DNA of 64,000 nucleotides from Natronorubrum bangense (lineage in GTDB: Archaea; Halobacteriota; Halobacteria; Halobacteriales; Natrialbaceae). The notes beneath the pieces were generated by a model. The model was not told where the DNA came from. It was given only the letters and a program-made list of their open reading frames with translations, and did no database searches. The stretch covers positions 3,015,187 to 3,079,186 of the forward strand of contig NZ_CP031305.1 of assembly GCF_004799645.1 (NCBI RefSeq), written 5' to 3'. The translations under genes were made by a program, and so were the position numbers. Below, piece after piece: positions 62,807 through 64,000 of the stretch (the stretch's first letter is position 1; each line of letters opens with the position of its first letter).

Positions 62807-63874
62807 CTAGGGTTCGACGATAATCTTGATCTCGTCGTGCTCGCCGCCGAGCAGCGTATCGAAGCCGTCGACGATCTCCTCGAGCCCGATTCGGCTGGTG
62901 ATAAGCGGCTCAGGATCGAGTGTCTCGTCGGCGAACATGTCGATGACGGCACCGAACTCCACGTCACTGTTGGGGCCGCCTTCGTACGCCAACGTCCCAG
63001 AAACGGTGCGTTCGCCGAGGACGATTTCGTTTGGCTCGATTTCGACGCTCTCTTCGAAGATGCTGACGATGGTGACCGATCCGTCGTTTTTCACCGATCG
63101 GATCGCGTCCCGAACCGTCTGTTCGATCCCGGCGACTTCGAACGTCGCATCGACGCCACCGTCTGACTGCTCGATGATCGCTTCGGGGGCGTCCGTGTCG
63201 ATCGGGTTGAACGTCATATCCGCACCGACTTCGGCAGCCAGCTCCCGTCGTGCATCCTGGGGCTCGATGGCATACACCGGATTCGCACCGGCGGCTTTCG
63301 CCGCCTGAATGACGGTCAGCCCGATCGGGCCAGTGCCGTAGACGGCGACCGAATCGCCGGCGGAAAACTCCGCGTTTCTTACGGCATGTAGGCCGACACT
63401 GAACGGTTCGACCAGCGCGGCGTACTCGGCCGGCACGTCGTCGGGAACCGGAATCGCCTGCTCGCTCGAGACGGCGATCTGTTCAGAGAAACCGCCACCG
63501 CCGCCGGAGAGGCCGATGAAACCGCCAGACTCACAGAGGTGGTACGAACCGTCCTCGCAGTACCGACACTCGCCGCAGTACAGAATCGGGTTGACGGTGA
63601 CGGTGTCGCCGACGGCGATATCCTCGACGTCGTCACCGATCTCGATGACTTCGCCGCCGAACTCGTGGCCCATCGAGACGGGGGCTGTTTCTCCAGTTAC
63701 TGGATGTGGGGCATCGCCAGGAATGAAAATCGGGCCGGCAGCGTACTCATGCAGGTCCGACCCACAGATCCCTGCCGCGATGACATCGATCAGGACACTG
63801 TCGCGCTCGACGACCGGTTCGGCGATCTCATCGACCTGGATGTTCTCTCGTCCATGGAATACGGCAGAACGCAT
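62807..63874 (-). CDS. Zinc-dependent dehydrogenase, butanediol/threonine dehydrogenase type
   Basis: The 355-residue protein has the zinc-binding AICGSDLHEY, VSMGHEFGGEV, structural zinc Cys set (CGECRYCEDGSYHLC), the NAD fold YGTGPIGLTVIQAAKAAGA and a C-terminal catalytic helix. Insertion GPIFIPGDAPHPVTGETAP after the first zinc site is typical of (R,R)-2,3-butanediol dehydrogenases. The substrate is a secondary alcohol, most likely butanediol/acetoin-like or threonine. ATG 63874 is chosen. An inverted repeat lies between the TATA box and the start. Confidence 0.9.
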   Translation of the reverse strand: MRSAVFHGRENIQVDEIAEPVVERDSVLIDVIAAGICGSDLHEYAAGPIFIPGDAPHPVTGETAPVSMGHEFGGEVIEIGDDVEDIAVGDTVTVNPILYCGECRYCEDGSYHLCESGGFIGLSGGGGGFSEQIAVSSEQAIPVPDDVPAEYAALVEPFSVGLHAVRNAEFSAGDSVAVYGTGPIGLTVIQAAKAAGANPVYAIEPQDARRELAAEVGADMTFNPIDTDAPEAIIEQSDGGVDATFEVAGIEQTVRDAIRSVKNDGSVTIVSIFEESVEIEPNEIVLGERTVSGTLAYEGGPNSDVEFGAVIDMFADETLDPEPLITSRIGLEEIVDGFDTLLGGEHDEIKIIVEP

Positions 63875-63875
63875 G

Positions 63876-63899
63876 CTGCTCTCTTCTCGCCGAGAGCAG
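63876..63899 (-). promoter_or_regulatory. Inverted repeat (likely operator) before the dehydrogenase gene
   Basis: CTGCTCTC (63876-63883) pairs with GAGAGCAG (63892-63899). It ends 1 nt before the start codon and lies downstream of a TTTATC element (63901-63906 on the plus strand, minus-strand TATA), so a bound protein would block transcription. Confidence 0.5.
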
Positions 63900-63965
63900 A
63901 TAAACACCGTGTGCAACGGTGGCAACAAACATGACCTAACCCCGTCAAGAAAGATATCGCTTCAG

Positions 63966-63976
63966 TATAATATTTA
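63966..63976 (+). promoter_or_regulatory. TATA-like element at the right edge
   Basis: TATAATATTTA lies 25-35 nt before the window end and may drive a gene beyond it. The orientation is not certain because the element reads AT-rich both ways. Confidence 0.3.
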
Positions 63977-64000
63977 CCTCGGCCCGACGAACAGCCGGGT

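Overview
This 64 kb window is chromosomal DNA of a haloarchaeon, most likely from the Natrialba/Haloterrigena/Natronorubrum side of the class. The evidence is high GC, strongly acidic proteins, TATA elements 24-31 nt before start codons (leaderless transcription), and lineage-typical families (HalOD1, amphi-Trp, Bat-type HTH, TFS, RNase P proteins, GshA, FlpA/NOP5). I see no rRNA, CRISPR array, insertion sequence, integrase or replication origin. It reads as core chromosome with small accessory patches.

Layout. 0-6 kb: 3' part of pccB, its small partner pccX, four small unrelated genes, a structured intergenic region, then pccA (biotin carboxylase plus biotin carrier). 6-12 kb: HalOD1 protein, thioesterase, RNase H-like nuclease, a two-gene beta-ketothiolase (thiolase with Ser replacing the nucleophilic Cys, plus OB-fold subunit), HflX and FUN14. 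12-15.5 kb: operon rnp3 - methyltransferase - rnp2 - psmA - SBDS, joining RNase P, proteasome and ribosome maturation. 15.6-23.3 kb: TbsP-like regulator, sucCD, UbiA prenyltransferase, tRNA-Leu(CAA), amphi-Trp, IMPase and DUF63. 23.8-30 kb: APC permease fused to two USP domains, Lrp regulator fused to an RCK_C domain, TrkA, and the box C/D pair NOP5-FlpA. 30-41.6 kb: acyl-CoA synthetase, gamma-glutamylcysteine synthetase, an M24-fold protein without Asp ligands, heme A synthase, NikR-like regulator, HalOD1 and Bat-HTH regulators, a membrane J-domain protein and DNA polymerase IV. 41.7-48.8 kb: HiPIP lipoprotein, orphan four-cluster ferredoxin, TFS, RFAP synthase-like GHMP protein, YqeC-MobA and IlvD. 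48.9-64 kb: Tat lipoprotein beta-propeller, RibL-JAMM, malic enzyme-PTA fusion, RecJ-like DHH exonuclease, MutY, nucleoside-recognition membrane protein, flavin reductase, a putative CTAG methyltransferase and a butanediol-type dehydrogenase.

Connections. PccABX, the ketothiolase, the acyl-CoA synthetase, the thioesterase, SucCD and malic enzyme form a propionyl/acyl-CoA to TCA set. The permease-USP, Lrp-RCK and TrkA genes look like a potassium/amino-acid osmotic module.

The most unusual structure is a family of four ~75-80 bp imperfect palindromes (near 16.7, 37.7, 46.9 and 49.1 kb). All lie at gene 3' ends, three in convergent gaps. One has its 7-nt loop replaced by 96 nt carrying a 16-bp tandem repeat. 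Other candidates are a TATA-led chain of hairpins before pccA, a 13-bp inverted repeat around a TATA box at 60.6 kb, an inverted repeat between TATA and start codon of the dehydrogenase gene, and strong CTAG avoidance alongside the putative CTAG methylase. All calls are by eye from sequence; no database search was run.
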